Below are positions 52,061 to 61,431 of a DNA stretch of 64,000 bases, piece by piece. This DNA comes from Clostridium fallax (GTDB lineage Bacteria; Bacillota; Clostridia; Clostridiales; Clostridiaceae), in contig NZ_FQVM01000001.1 in the NCBI RefSeq assembly GCF_900129365.1, forward strand, positions 186,001 through 250,000, given 5' to 3'. The stretch's first letter is position 1, and the number at the start of each line of letters is the position of its first letter. The translations under genes and the position numbers were made by a program. Below the pieces are notes generated by a model. That model did not search any database and was not told where the DNA came from. It was given only the letters and a program-made list of their open reading frames with translations.

Positions 52061-52975
52061 TTATTTACTTTTATAAAAATCTAATGTTTCTTTTAATCCT
52101 TTTTCTAATGAGTATTCTGGTTTCCATCCACAAGCATTTTTAATCTTATCGTAAGTCATATAACTATATTTTATATCTCCAGGTCTTTCTTCTTTATAAA
52201 CTGGAGTTAAGTTATTATCTGTTAAATCATTGAAAGTTTTAAATAAATCATTAACTGAAATTTCATAGTCTGTTGCAACATTAAATAATTCATTATCTAA
52301 GTCATTTAATGCTATAGCATTTGCTTTTGCTACATCTTTAACATAAACGAAATCTCTTGTTTGCTTTCCATCACCAAATATACATGGCGCTTTACCTTCT
52401 AAGAACATTTCACTAAATATAGCTACAACTCCACCTTCTCCTGTTGAGTCCTGTCTAGGTCCATAAACATTAGAATATCTAAATGAAGTATATTTCATTC
52501 CGTATAATTTATAATAAACATATAAATAATGCTCTATTGTATGTTTAGTTACACCATATCCACATTGCATATTTAATGGATGATTTTCATCTACTGGTAG
52601 ATAAACTGGCTCTCCGAAAATAGCTGCTGAAGCTGGATATATTATCTTTTTAACTCCATGCTTTCTTGCACATTCTAATATATTTAAACTTCCATTTATA
52701 TTTATATCTGCATCCTCAAAAGGATTTTCTACAGAATTTGGTACACTAATTTGAGCTGCATGATGTGAAACTACATCAAATTTTTCCTTTTGAAAGACTT
52801 CTTCTACTTTTTTATCTCTTATATCCATTTTATATAATTTAGCTTTTTTATTTACATTCTCTTCTTTACCATGAGTCATATTGTCAATTATGCAAACATC
52901 ATGGCCAAGTTTTATATATTCATCAACAATATGTGATCCAATAAAACCTGCACCGCCTGTAACTAAAATTTTCAT
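52061..52975 (-). CDS. galE: NAD-dependent sugar epimerase (UDP-glucose 4-epimerase type)
   Basis: A 304-residue extended short-chain dehydrogenase. The NAD loop GGAGFIGSH is at residues 7-15, the catalytic YGVTK (YxxxK) lies near residue 143, and SNVYGPRQ is the typical sugar-epimerase motif. It likely interconverts UDP-glucose and UDP-galactose for surface glycans; other UDP-sugar or dTDP-sugar epimerases are possible. GAGGTG precedes the ATG. It lies 165 bases downstream of galU on the same strand, a natural metabolic pair. Confidence 0.82.
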   Translation of the reverse strand: MKILVTGGAGFIGSHIVDEYIKLGHDVCIIDNMTHGKEENVNKKAKLYKMDIRDKKVEEVFQKEKFDVVSHHAAQISVPNSVENPFEDADININGSLNILECARKHGVKKIIYPASAAIFGEPVYLPVDENHPLNMQCGYGVTKHTIEHYLYVYYKLYGMKYTSFRYSNVYGPRQDSTGEGGVVAIFSEMFLEGKAPCIFGDGKQTRDFVYVKDVAKANAIALNDLDNELFNVATDYEISVNDLFKTFNDLTDNNLTPVYKEERPGDIKYSYMTYDKIKNACGWKPEYSLEKGLKETLDFYKSK

Positions 52976-53140
52976 AGTTTTGCACCTCTTACTTTAATAA
53001 ATTTATAACCAATTGTATATATAACTATTATAAATTTATTAATTAATTATTCAATAGTATTTTGTTATTAAAATCAAATTTAACATATGTATTTAATAAT
53101 TTTTAAGGTTTAAATCTAAATATTACTAAAAATTTAAAAG

Positions 53141-54016
53141 TTATTTTATATTTTTCCAAGGTTCTGTTTTTAAATACTTTATGAATGGTTCTCTAAGATC
53201 ATTCTTTCTTAAAGCATATTCTACAGTAGCTTGAAGAAATCCAAGTTTATCTCCTACATCATATCTTCTACCTTCAAAACTATAAGCATACATAGCTTCT
53301 TCTTGAATTAATGTTTTTAAGGCATCTGTAAGCTGAATTTCTCCACCCTTTCCTGGCTTTGTATTTTCAAGAATTTCAAAAATTCTTGGTGTTATTATAT
53401 ATCTACCTAATATGGCAACATTACTTGGAGCCTCTTCTAATGATGGCTTCTCAACTAAATCCTTTACTTTATATACTCTATCTTCTATATATATTCCATT
53501 AACTATACCATATTTACTAACATCTTCTTTAGGAACTTCTTGAACTCCTAAGATTGTAGTTTTATACTCATCATAACAATCCAATAATTGTTTTAAGCAT
53601 GGTTCATCACTATGAACAACATCATCACCAAGTAAAACAGCAAAAGGCTCATTTCCAACAAAAGTCTTAGCACAATATATTGCATGACCTAATCCTCTTG
53701 GCTCCTTTTGTCTTACATAATGTATATCTACTAAATCTGTAATATCTCTTACTAATTCTAAAAGTTCACTTTTCCCACTTTTTTCTAATTCTATTTCTAA
53801 TTCTACTGATTTATCAAAATGATCCTCTATACATTTTTTATTTCTTCCGGTTATTATTAGTATTTCTTCTATTCCTGAGTTTACTGCTTCTTCTATTATA
53901 TATTGTATAGTTGGTTTATCTACTATTGGTAACATTTCCTTTGGCTGAGCTTTAGTGGCTGGTAAAAATCTTGTACCTAGTCCAGCTGCTGGAATTATGG
54001 CTTTTTTTACCTTCAT
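53141..54016 (-). CDS. galU: UTP-glucose-1-phosphate uridylyltransferase
   Basis: Makes UDP-glucose from UTP and glucose-1-phosphate. The 291-residue protein has the nucleotidyltransferase signature AAGLGTRFLPATKAQPKEMLPI at residues 10-31, FAVLLGDDVVHSD and LVEKPSLEEAPSNVAILGRYI in family order. GGGGG precedes the ATG. UDP-glucose feeds galactose, polysaccharide and glycolipid synthesis, consistent with the galE-like neighbour. A cre-like palindrome about 80 bases upstream may link it to catabolite control. Confidence 0.95.
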   Translation of the reverse strand: MKVKKAIIPAAGLGTRFLPATKAQPKEMLPIVDKPTIQYIIEEAVNSGIEEILIITGRNKKCIEDHFDKSVELEIELEKSGKSELLELVRDITDLVDIHYVRQKEPRGLGHAIYCAKTFVGNEPFAVLLGDDVVHSDEPCLKQLLDCYDEYKTTILGVQEVPKEDVSKYGIVNGIYIEDRVYKVKDLVEKPSLEEAPSNVAILGRYIITPRIFEILENTKPGKGGEIQLTDALKTLIQEEAMYAYSFEGRRYDVGDKLGFLQATVEYALRKNDLREPFIKYLKTEPWKNIK

Positions 54017-54094
54017 TATATAATCCCCCGTTCATTTACATCTAATTTTACATTTAATTTTACCATAATTATTATCTTAAATAAATATATTTAA

Positions 54095-54108
54095 AGAAAC
54101 CGTTTCCA
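54095..54108. promoter_or_regulatory. Possible cre (CcpA) site upstream of galU
   Basis: AGAAACCGTTTCCA fits the cre consensus TGWAANCGNTNWCA with two mismatches and is nearly palindromic (GAAAC/GTTTC). It lies 79 bases from the galU start in the 447-base gap facing the alcohol dehydrogenase gene. Nothing else was recognised in this AT-rich gap. Confidence 0.45.
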
Positions 54109-54463
54109 GATTCTCTATAATTTTAACTTATTTAAATATAATTAAAGAATTTTTTCAGTAAATAAAAAATTTATTAATTTTACTTTTATTTCTTTAGGCT
54201 ATACAATTAACTTATAATTATAATTTTTATTGTATATATATTTTATATAGAGAATTTAATTATATATAATATTAATAAAAAATTTTTAATGTTTCTTCTT
54301 TATTTCAACCATCTATAACTTAGTTATTAATCCTTTCCTTTATGGAATTTTATTATTGATATCTTCAATATAATTGTTTTCTTCTTAATTTTACTTAAAT
54401 AATAAAAACAACTAAATAATAATTTCTTATATATAAATTTTAATATTTAAAGGAGGCTATATT

Positions 54464-55627
54464 ATGTTAAATTTTACTTATTGTAATCCTACTAAAATTA
54501 TTTTTGGTAAAGGTACAATAGAAAAATTGGGTATGGAATTAAAAAATAATTCAATAAAAAAAGTTCTTTTTCTTTATGGCAAATCATCAATTTTAAGAAA
54601 TGGAGTACATGAACAAGTAGTAAATTCTTTAAAAGAAAATAATATAGAATTTATAGAATTATCTGGTGTAAAGCCAAATCCTGTACTATCAAAGGTAAGA
54701 GAAGGCATAGAAATAGTAAAGAAAAATCAAATTGATGGTATTGTTGCTGTAGGTGGCGGAAGTGTTATAGATTCTGCTAAAGCTATCTCTGCTGGTTCTC
54801 TTTATAATGGAGATGTTTGGAACTTCTTTGAAGATACAGATGAAGTAACTAATGCATTACCAATATTCACTGTACTTACAATATCCGCAACTGGTTCAGA
54901 GATGAATTGTGGTGGAGTTATAACTAATGAGAAGGAATGTAAAAAATGGTCATTTGGCTCTCCTTTACTTTATCCTAAAGTTTCTATATTAGATCCATCA
55001 GTTCAAAGTACCTTACCTCCTATACAAACTGTAAATGGTGCCATCGATGCTATAAGTCATGTTTTTGAACTTTACTTTGGAGGAACTAAAAATACAGATA
55101 TGCTAGACGAACTTTCTGAAGGTATTATAAGAAATATAATGAAGCATACAAAAATTTTATTAAGAGATAACTCAAACTATGAATCAAGATGCGAATTAGT
55201 ATGGTCTGCTACCCTAGCTCTTAATGGAATTAATGGTACTGGAAGGGCTGGAGATTGGTCTAGTCATCAAATAGAACATTCTCTTAGTGTATTTAATGAT
55301 ATTTCTCATGGTTCTGGTTTAGCTATTATAATGCCAGCTTGGATGGAATATGTAAAAAATAAAGCTATAAATAAATTTGCTAGATTAGGTGAAAAAGTTT
55401 TTAATATTACAGAAGGTTCTAATGAAGAAAAAGCATCTGAAGCTATAAATTCTTTAAGATTATTTTATAAAGAAATTGGAGCTCCTACTACTCTAAAGGA
55501 GATCGGAATAACTAAAGAAGATTTAATAACAATTGCAGTAAATGCTGGAAGACTTGCACCAATTGGTACATTAACTCCTTTAAAAGAAGATGATATCCTT
55601 AAAATATTAGAATTAGCCTTTGAATAA
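54464..55627 (+). CDS. Iron-containing alcohol dehydrogenase (butanol dehydrogenase type)
   Basis: A 387-residue group III alcohol dehydrogenase. The NAD(P)H loop GGGSVIDSAKAIS lies near 97-109. Metal ligands fit NGAIDAISHVFE (Asp and His) and WSSHQIEHSLS with HGSGLA (two His). The start FTYCNPTKIIFGKG is typical of BdhA/BdhB and YqhD-like enzymes that reduce butyraldehyde or other aldehydes during fermentation. AAAGGAGG precedes the ATG. Its exact aldehyde substrate and cofactor preference cannot be told. Confidence 0.93.
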   Translation: MLNFTYCNPTKIIFGKGTIEKLGMELKNNSIKKVLFLYGKSSILRNGVHEQVVNSLKENNIEFIELSGVKPNPVLSKVREGIEIVKKNQIDGIVAVGGGSVIDSAKAISAGSLYNGDVWNFFEDTDEVTNALPIFTVLTISATGSEMNCGGVITNEKECKKWSFGSPLLYPKVSILDPSVQSTLPPIQTVNGAIDAISHVFELYFGGTKNTDMLDELSEGIIRNIMKHTKILLRDNSNYESRCELVWSATLALNGINGTGRAGDWSSHQIEHSLSVFNDISHGSGLAIIMPAWMEYVKNKAINKFARLGEKVFNITEGSNEEKASEAINSLRLFYKEIGAPTTLKEIGITKEDLITIAVNAGRLAPIGTLTPLKEDDILKILELAFE

Positions 55628-55670
55628 ATTTATTAGTTTTAAATTTAAAGTAATATTCTAATTAATTTTT

Positions 55671-55708
55671 TAATATTACTGGAAATAAAAATTCCAGTAA
55701 TATTTTTT
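55671..55708. terminator. Bidirectional terminator
   Basis: TAATATTACTGGAA-loop-TTCCAGTAATATT followed by TTTTTT, between the convergent dehydrogenase and ABC ATPase genes. Confidence 0.88.
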
Positions 55709-55719
55709 TACCCATGGAA

Positions 55720-56337
55720 TTATAACTCTCCTCTTAATCTAATTGTATTTCCATTTAAAAATTTAGCTTCTTCTTCATCATGAGTTACCATGATTACTGT
55801 TTTTTTCTCTTCTTTCCAAAGGGTTAAAAAATCCCTCATAATATCATATTTTAATTCCTTATCTAATCCCTTAAAAGGCTCATCCATAAGAAGTAAATTA
55901 GAATCATAAGAAAAAGCTCTAGCCAGTGCCACCCTCCTTCTCATTCCCCCACTTAATTCCTTTGGAAATTTATACTTTACATCTTGAAGTTTAACTAAAC
56001 CTAAATATTTGTTTATTTTATCTTCAATACTCTTTTTGTCTAAGTATGATTTTAAAACAAAAGATATATTATCATATATATTAAACCAAGGAATTAATCT
56101 ATCCTCTTGAAAAACATAAGATATAAGATTTTCCTCCACAGTAATAAATCCCCTATCTGGATTCATATCTCCACTTATTAAGTTAAGCAAAGTAGTTTTC
56201 CCTATACCTGATGGTCCTAAAATACAAGTAATTTTATTTTTTTCAAAGTTTAAAGTTAAATCCTTAAAAACTATTTTGTCCTTAAATCTTTTTTGTAAAT
56301 TTCTAATTTTTACTCCATAGCTTACTTCACCATTCAT
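55720..56337 (-). CDS. ABC transporter ATPase (nitrate/sulfonate/taurine class)
   Basis: A 205-residue ATPase. Walker A GPSGIGKTT near residues 39-47, the Q-loop FQEDRLIPW, signature LSGGMRRRVALARA and Walker B LLLMDEPFKGLD are intact. The Q-loop QEDRLIPW wording is typical of the SsuB/TauB/ThiZ group. It energises the permease and binding protein encoded upstream. The frame is open from 56403, but GAGGTG before the ATG at 56337 decides the start. It is slightly short for the class at the C-terminus. Confidence 0.9.
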   Translation of the reverse strand: MNGEVSYGVKIRNLQKRFKDKIVFKDLTLNFEKNKITCILGPSGIGKTTLLNLISGDMNPDRGFITVEENLISYVFQEDRLIPWFNIYDNISFVLKSYLDKKSIEDKINKYLGLVKLQDVKYKFPKELSGGMRRRVALARAFSYDSNLLLMDEPFKGLDKELKYDIMRDFLTLWKEEKKTVIMVTHDEEEAKFLNGNTIRLRGEL

Positions 56338-56459
56338 AAAGCACCTCAAAATACCTTTATAATTTTTGATATTATATTTGAAATGAAAAATTATATTAAT
56401 CAACTAATTAAATATATAAATAAAATAACTATAAAATCATTATTAATTTTATAGTTATT

Positions 56460-57209
56460 TTACTTTAACTTTTTCCATTTAAAAAGATAAGTTTTAAATA
56501 ATATTTCAAATATATAACTTAATATTATTACTACAATAGTCCAAGCAAATAAATCATTAGTTTCTATTAAAGATTTAGCATTTAAAAGATTTATTCCTAT
56601 AGAGTACTTTGGAGTACTTAAGACCTCAGATGCTACAGCAACTTTCCATCCTAATCCTAAACACATTAATATTCCAGATACTATATAAGATTTTATCCAT
56701 GGAATATATATATCTTTTAAAACATATATCTTTTTTACCTTAAACACCCTAGCCATATCTAATAAATCTTTATCTACAGTTTTAATTCCCTCTAAAACAT
56801 TAGTATATATTATAGGAAAACAAACTAATATAGTTGTAAAAATTGATACATTTCCCGACTTAAACCAAAGAAGGGCTATTATTATTATAGACATAACAGG
56901 TGTAGCTTTTACTATCACTATAAAGGGAGATAAAATCTCTTCTATAATTTTATTTAATCCACTTAATACACCTATACTAACTCCTAAAATAATAGAGAAA
57001 AGAATAGCTATTATAACTCTCATTATACTTGCCATTACACTTTGCCAAAAGTACATACTAAAAGATAAATTAATTAGTGACTTAAATACTCCAAAAGGTG
57101 TTGGAAACAATAAATTATTATTAATAAAAAGGGAGCTTAGCTCCCACATAAAAATCCAAAATATTAAAATAAAAATTTTTTTACTTGCCTTCATAATAGA
57201 AGTCTTCAT
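56460..57209 (-). CDS. ABC transporter permease (SsuC/TauC type)
   Basis: A membrane protein of about 249 residues with six helices. The BPD-transport motif is EGIKTVDKDLLDMARVFKVKKIYVLKDIYIPW, matching the EAA loop of nitrate/sulfonate/taurine permeases. The start lies inside the end of the binding-protein gene. ATG 57209 with GAGGAG about nine bases upstream is preferred; ATG 57194 is possible. It translocates the ligand captured by the lipoprotein. Confidence 0.9.
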   Translation of the reverse strand: MKTSIMKASKKIFILIFWIFMWELSSLFINNNLLFPTPFGVFKSLINLSFSMYFWQSVMASIMRVIIAILFSIILGVSIGVLSGLNKIIEEILSPFIVIVKATPVMSIIIIALLWFKSGNVSIFTTILVCFPIIYTNVLEGIKTVDKDLLDMARVFKVKKIYVLKDIYIPWIKSYIVSGILMCLGLGWKVAVASEVLSTPKYSIGINLLNAKSLIETNDLFAWTIVVIILSYIFEILFKTYLFKWKKLK

Positions 57210-58179
57210 TTGGTAAAGCTCCTCCAATAGATTTAGGATTACTTTCTTCTAATACCTTTAAGAATCCTTCCATTGCTTCCTTTCCTTCTTTTCCATCAAT
57301 AAATACTATATTACATTTTGGAATGGCTTTCTCTGCAATTTTAGCATTAGGTATTATTCCATTTTCTTCTGCAATTTGACCTGTCTCTTCTAAATTATTA
57401 TTAACAAAATTTATTGATTCCTCATATTTTTTTAGGAAAGTATGTAAATCATTCTTTCTATTTTCTATAAAGTCTTTTCTAAATATCAAAGTACCCATAA
57501 CTAGTTTACTTTCACCATTTGAAACCTTATCCCACTCTTCAGTTAAATTTATAGGTATATTTAAATCCTTATCCTTTGACTGAACTATTGTAACAAAAGG
57601 TTGTGGAAGCATTGCAAGATTAACTTCTTTTGAAGCTATTGCTGTAGCAAGATCTTGATGTGACATTTTATAATCAATAGTTAAATCTTTTTCAGGATTT
57701 AGTCCATTTTTGTTTAATATATAATTTAAAGCATATTCTGGCACAGCACCCTTTCCTGTAGCATATAAAGTTTTTCCTTTTAAGTCTTTTATAGACTTAA
57801 TTGTATCTCCATTTTCTACTATATACAAAACACCTAATGTATTAATAGCTACAAACTCTACTTTTCCTTTTGTTTTGTTATATAAAATTGATGCCATATT
57901 TGATGGAACCATAGCTCCATCTACTTCTCCATTAACAATTTTACCAATCAATTGATCTGGTGAATCATATATAGATATATCATATTCTTTTTTATCATCC
58001 TTTAATAATTTTAAGGCACCTAAAGCTGTAGGTCCCTTTAAAGCAGCTATTTTTATTGGCTCACTATTTTTAGTTTCTTTAGGTGATTCATTCTTAGAAC
58101 TTCCACCACATCCTATTGTAAAAATCGACATAGTTAAAACAATAAATGTTATTAATAAAGCATTAAACTTTTTACCCAC
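57181..58179 (-). CDS. ABC transporter substrate-binding lipoprotein
   Basis: A 332-residue protein. A signal sequence ends in SIFTIGC with the lipid-modified Cys at about residue 24, then GGSSKNES linker. The mature part resembles NMT1/SsuA-like periplasmic binding proteins (EPIKIAALKGPTALGALKLL, GKTLYATGKGAVPEYAL, LAMLPQPF). Ligands in this class include aliphatic sulfonates, taurine, nitrate and thiamine pyrimidines; none can be chosen. The start is GTG with AAGGAG seven bases ahead. First gene of the three-gene importer operon. Confidence 0.87.
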   Translation of the reverse strand: MGKKFNALLITFIVLTMSIFTIGCGGSSKNESPKETKNSEPIKIAALKGPTALGALKLLKDDKKEYDISIYDSPDQLIGKIVNGEVDGAMVPSNMASILYNKTKGKVEFVAINTLGVLYIVENGDTIKSIKDLKGKTLYATGKGAVPEYALNYILNKNGLNPEKDLTIDYKMSHQDLATAIASKEVNLAMLPQPFVTIVQSKDKDLNIPINLTEEWDKVSNGESKLVMGTLIFRKDFIENRKNDLHTFLKKYEESINFVNNNLEETGQIAEENGIIPNAKIAEKAIPKCNIVFIDGKEGKEAMEGFLKVLEESNPKSIGGALPNEDFYYEGK

Positions 58180-58358
58180 ATAATCACTCCTTAATTTTAA
58201 TATATAATTGATAATTATTTTCCATTACCTATTATATAGCAAATTATTACTTTTTTCATTATCTAAGCATAACTTTTTATTTTATAAAAATCTAAATATT
58301 ACTCAATGACTTATATTTTAAGTTTATTTAATACTTTTTATCTCTTAATATAATAAAA

Positions 58359-58412
58359 ACTCCCTCTATAGTATCAGGTTTTATTATATTAACCTTATAC
58401 TATAAATGGAGT
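58359..58412. terminator. Terminator after the amidase gene
   Basis: ACTCCCTCTATAGTAT and ATACTATAAATGGAGT pair with mismatches, between the amidase stop and the importer operon. The rest of this 310-base gap shows nothing recognised. Confidence 0.6.
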
Positions 58413-58489
58413 ATGTTATTTTAAGATAAAAATTGTTATATTAATTTAATTAATCACTATGTTTTTAATAAGATATTTTAATAAACCAT

Positions 58490-59161
58490 TTATGATTTTT
58501 CAGTTACACTTTTTATATATTCTAAATCTATATTTTTTCCTGGGCATGATGTTTGATAAACATCATTATGTCCTATAATATCGTTTATATTATATTTTTT
58601 AGTAAGATATTTTAATAAATTTATTAATGAGTTCTGTTGATCATTACTTATTGTTTCATTTTGAAAATTTCCTTCTAAACATATTCCTAAAGAAATAGCA
58701 TTATATCCTATTGTGTGAGCTCCTATAGCTTTTTCAGGCCTTCCCCTATGAATTGTTCCATCTTTATTTATAAAGAAGTGATATCCGATTCCACTCCACC
58801 CTTTTCTTATATGTCCTTCATGTATAGCCTCGCAATCAGCTTCTGTAGTAGATGAATGATGTATTATTATACTTTTAACATTTAAATTATAATTTAATTC
58901 TTCTTTCCATTCATATTGTTCATCTACTATATTTAAATCTTCCTTTAAAATTTCTAATTTTTTATTTTTACCTAATAATTTATAAAAAATATTTGATTCA
59001 TTACCTAATGTGTTATTTTTTATATGTATTTCTCTACTTATATTAGAAATATATATAAAAAAACTTATTAATATTAAAACAAGGCAATATCTTAAATAAA
59101 ATTTTCTATATATAATTAATATTTTTCTTATAGTAACTCTCTTTTTATCTTCTTTATTCAA
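58490..59161 (-). CDS. N-acetylmuramoyl-L-alanine amidase (Amidase_2/PGRP fold), membrane-anchored
   Basis: A 223-residue protein. A single N-terminal helix (about 20-39) places the enzyme outside. The zinc amidase domain has VKSIIIHHSST (first zinc His), YHFFINKDGTIHRGRP, IGAHTIGYNAISLGICLEG and GHNDVYQTSCPGK (second His and Cys). It cleaves the bond between muramic acid and the stem peptide. The start is TTG 59161. It lies 28 bases from cutC on the same strand. Phage-type homologues exist, but no phage genes surround it. Confidence 0.9.
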   Translation of the reverse strand: MNKEDKKRVTIRKILIIYRKFYLRYCLVLILISFFIYISNISREIHIKNNTLGNESNIFYKLLGKNKKLEILKEDLNIVDEQYEWKEELNYNLNVKSIIIHHSSTTEADCEAIHEGHIRKGWSGIGYHFFINKDGTIHRGRPEKAIGAHTIGYNAISLGICLEGNFQNETISNDQQNSLINLLKYLTKKYNINDIIGHNDVYQTSCPGKNIDLEYIKSVTEKS

Positions 59162-59188
59162 TTTAGAGAATCACCTCTCTATAATAAA

Positions 59189-59812
59189 TTAATCTAGCTT
59201 ACCAACTATTTTAGTTCCATGAAACTCCTCAGCTCCAACATATTTACCAAAAGCCTCATAATTATTTTTAGTTATATCTCCTCCAGGTAATATTATTATT
59301 TTCCCATTAGATTTTTTTATTAAATTCTTTATTATCTCTTTTCCATCTGTAGCGCTAGCAGCTCCCCCTTTAGTAAGAACTCTATCTACACCAATTTTTA
59401 TAAGTTGTTCTAAAGCTTTTTCTTTATCATAAACTTCATCAAATGCCATATTAAATGTAACCTGCATTGGCTTGGCTAGATCTACAAGATCTTTTGTCCT
59501 TTTAACATCTATGTTTTTATCCTCATTTAATATTCCAAAAACAACTCCATATATACCTAGACTTTTACATAACTCAATTTCCTTTTTCATTATTTCAAAT
59601 TCTACATCTGAATAAAGGAAATCTCCTCCCCTAGGTCTTACTATAACCATAATAGGAATATTTAATTTTTGCTTTGCCATTATAATAGTTCCATAGCTAG
59701 GGGTTGTCCCACCTTCTGATAAGTTATCGCAAAGTTCAATTCTATTGGCTCCAAGCTTCTCAGCCTTTAATGCTTCCTTTAAATTTTTAACACAAGCTTC
59801 AAATGTAAACAT
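59189..59812 (-). CDS. cutC: CutC family protein
   Basis: A 207-residue TIM-barrel protein. FEACVKNLKEALKAEKLGANRIELCDNLSEGGTTPSYGTI, IMVIVRPRGGDFLYSDVE, VFGILNEDKNID and LPGGDITKNNYEAF are the CutC hallmarks. The family is named for copper homeostasis, but this role is doubtful and the true reaction is unresolved. AAGGAG lies ten bases before the ATG. It is shorter than some CutC proteins at the C-terminus but has the core. Confidence 0.93.
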   Translation of the reverse strand: MFTFEACVKNLKEALKAEKLGANRIELCDNLSEGGTTPSYGTIIMAKQKLNIPIMVIVRPRGGDFLYSDVEFEIMKKEIELCKSLGIYGVVFGILNEDKNIDVKRTKDLVDLAKPMQVTFNMAFDEVYDKEKALEQLIKIGVDRVLTKGGAASATDGKEIIKNLIKKSNGKIIILPGGDITKNNYEAFGKYVGAEEFHGTKIVGKLD

Positions 59813-59991
59813 TTTAACACTGCTCCTTCAACCTTTAATTAATTATATATTACCATTATTTAACATTTTTTAACAGATAATATTTTTATTTTTATATAAA
59901 AATTTAAAAAATTTTTACGTATTTATATATAAATATGGTAAAATAATTTTTATTTATAATACACTTATATTTTAATCTAAAGAAGTAAAAA

Positions 59992-60028
59992 ACTATCCTA
60001 AAGTTTAATTTTAATACTTTAGGATAGC
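59992..60028 (-). terminator. Terminator after the SEC-C gene
   Basis: CTATCCTAAAGT and ACTTTAGGATAG pair, followed by TTTTTT on the minus strand, about 65 bases past the stop. Confidence 0.85.
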
Positions 60029-60093
60029 CTATATATAAATCCATAACATACAATTTTATTTGGATAAATTCTCATATCCATAATTCATGTAAT

Positions 60094-60768
60094 TTATTTA
60101 CCTAAACAACATTTCTTATACTTTTTACCACTTCCACATGGACAAAGATCATTTCTTCCAACCTTTTTGTTATTTTCTTTATCTTTATTTTTTCTTGATA
60201 AAGCATTCATAATCATTCTCATATTTTCTACTTTTTGCATTTCATTTATTTGATTTGTAATATTTATTAATTCTTTATCAATCTCTAATTGTTCATCAGC
60301 TTTTACTTCTTCATTAGTTACTATACTTGAATCTTTTTTACACTCTTCATTACATTCTACTAATAAACCTACTAAAATATTTTTTACCTCTTCTGTAATG
60401 ATTAAAGTCTCTTTATTTTCTATTTTTCCTGTAAATAAAATTGCCTTATTTCTTAACTCTATAACATCATCTATATTTATATTTTCATTAAAATCTAAAA
60501 TTCCTGATGCATTTATGATGTTTTTAATTAAGTTTTTATTGTCATCACTTATAGTTTCTAAAGTAGTAGATATTTTATTAAGTATATTTACTATTATAGT
60601 TTCTATTAGTTCATCCTTTTTTAACTTACTAACTCCCTTTATTTCATAAGATTTTACTATTTCTTTTAAATCATCTTTAGTTAATCTTCCTAATTGATAT
60701 CTTAAAGAAAAATCCTTATCCATATCCTTCCACATCTTTACTGTTTGTCCCTTTATTTCATTAGCCAT
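60094..60768 (-). CDS. SEC-C motif protein with Rho-N-like domain
   Basis: A 224-residue soluble protein. The first 50 residues resemble a Rho N-terminal fold (LTKDDLKEIVKSYEIKGVSKLKKDELIETI), a small helical nucleic-acid-binding domain. The C-terminus is a SEC-C zinc motif GRNDLCPCGSGKKYKKCC with CxC and CC ligands. SEC-C is found in SecA and many regulatory proteins and mediates protein or ribosome contacts. Its role here is unknown. AAGGAG precedes the ATG. Confidence 0.86.
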   Translation of the reverse strand: MANEIKGQTVKMWKDMDKDFSLRYQLGRLTKDDLKEIVKSYEIKGVSKLKKDELIETIIVNILNKISTTLETISDDNKNLIKNIINASGILDFNENINIDDVIELRNKAILFTGKIENKETLIITEEVKNILVGLLVECNEECKKDSSIVTNEEVKADEQLEIDKELINITNQINEMQKVENMRMIMNALSRKNKDKENNKKVGRNDLCPCGSGKKYKKCCLGK

Positions 60769-60874
60769 TCATTTTTCTCCTTTCTTACTCCCTAAATAAT
60801 ACAATAATTTCTCCGACCATCTCTACACTTAAAATCCTCAATTACAAATTTACCCATAAACTATTTCACGCAAA

Positions 60875-60904
60875 AAGAAACTCAACTTTTTAGTTAAGTT
60901 TCTT
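60875..60904 (-). terminator. Terminator in the rfbD - SEC-C gap
   Basis: AAGAAACTCAACT-TTTT-AGTTAAGTTTCTT with a T-run on the minus strand, 528 bases past the rfbD stop and 106 bases ahead of the SEC-C gene. The intervening AT-rich sequence has no convincing ORF. Confidence 0.8.
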
Positions 60905-61431
60905 AAGACTTCCTATTGTAATCTTTAAAAGCTAGAAATCACTAATCCACTATAATATATTATAATAAAATCAAAAATTTTGCACCTAATACTGTTTTTT
61001 TACTTAATTTAAACTATAATTACTTAAAGCAAAATAGTATACTCTATAAAAATTCCGCTATATATGAATAAAATATTTTCTAAAAATATTAAATAATTAA
61101 TAACTTCTTTTCACTTTATTTATACTAAATCATAGAAAGTCAATTATTTTCTCTCATAAACATACCATATTTATTGAAATCCTTCAATTTTTCTATTTAT
61201 AAGATTAATATTTTTTCATTTTCTATAAATTTAAATTAATTAAATTTTAAACTTTTACTCGGAAGATTATATACAAGTTATAATATACGCTTTTTATTTT
61301 CTCTTAATAATGTAATTAAGTCAATATATTATATTAAACCTTTAAATTTCTTGATGTAATTGATATTTTAAATAATAATTTATAAAAATAGGTATTTTTA
61401 TTAGAATCATCTTTGTTATTTTTAGGTTTTT

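Noticed and set aside
58490..59161. Prophage endolysin region
   Set aside because: The amidase has a membrane anchor and is surrounded by housekeeping genes; no integrase, holin or structural genes are nearby.
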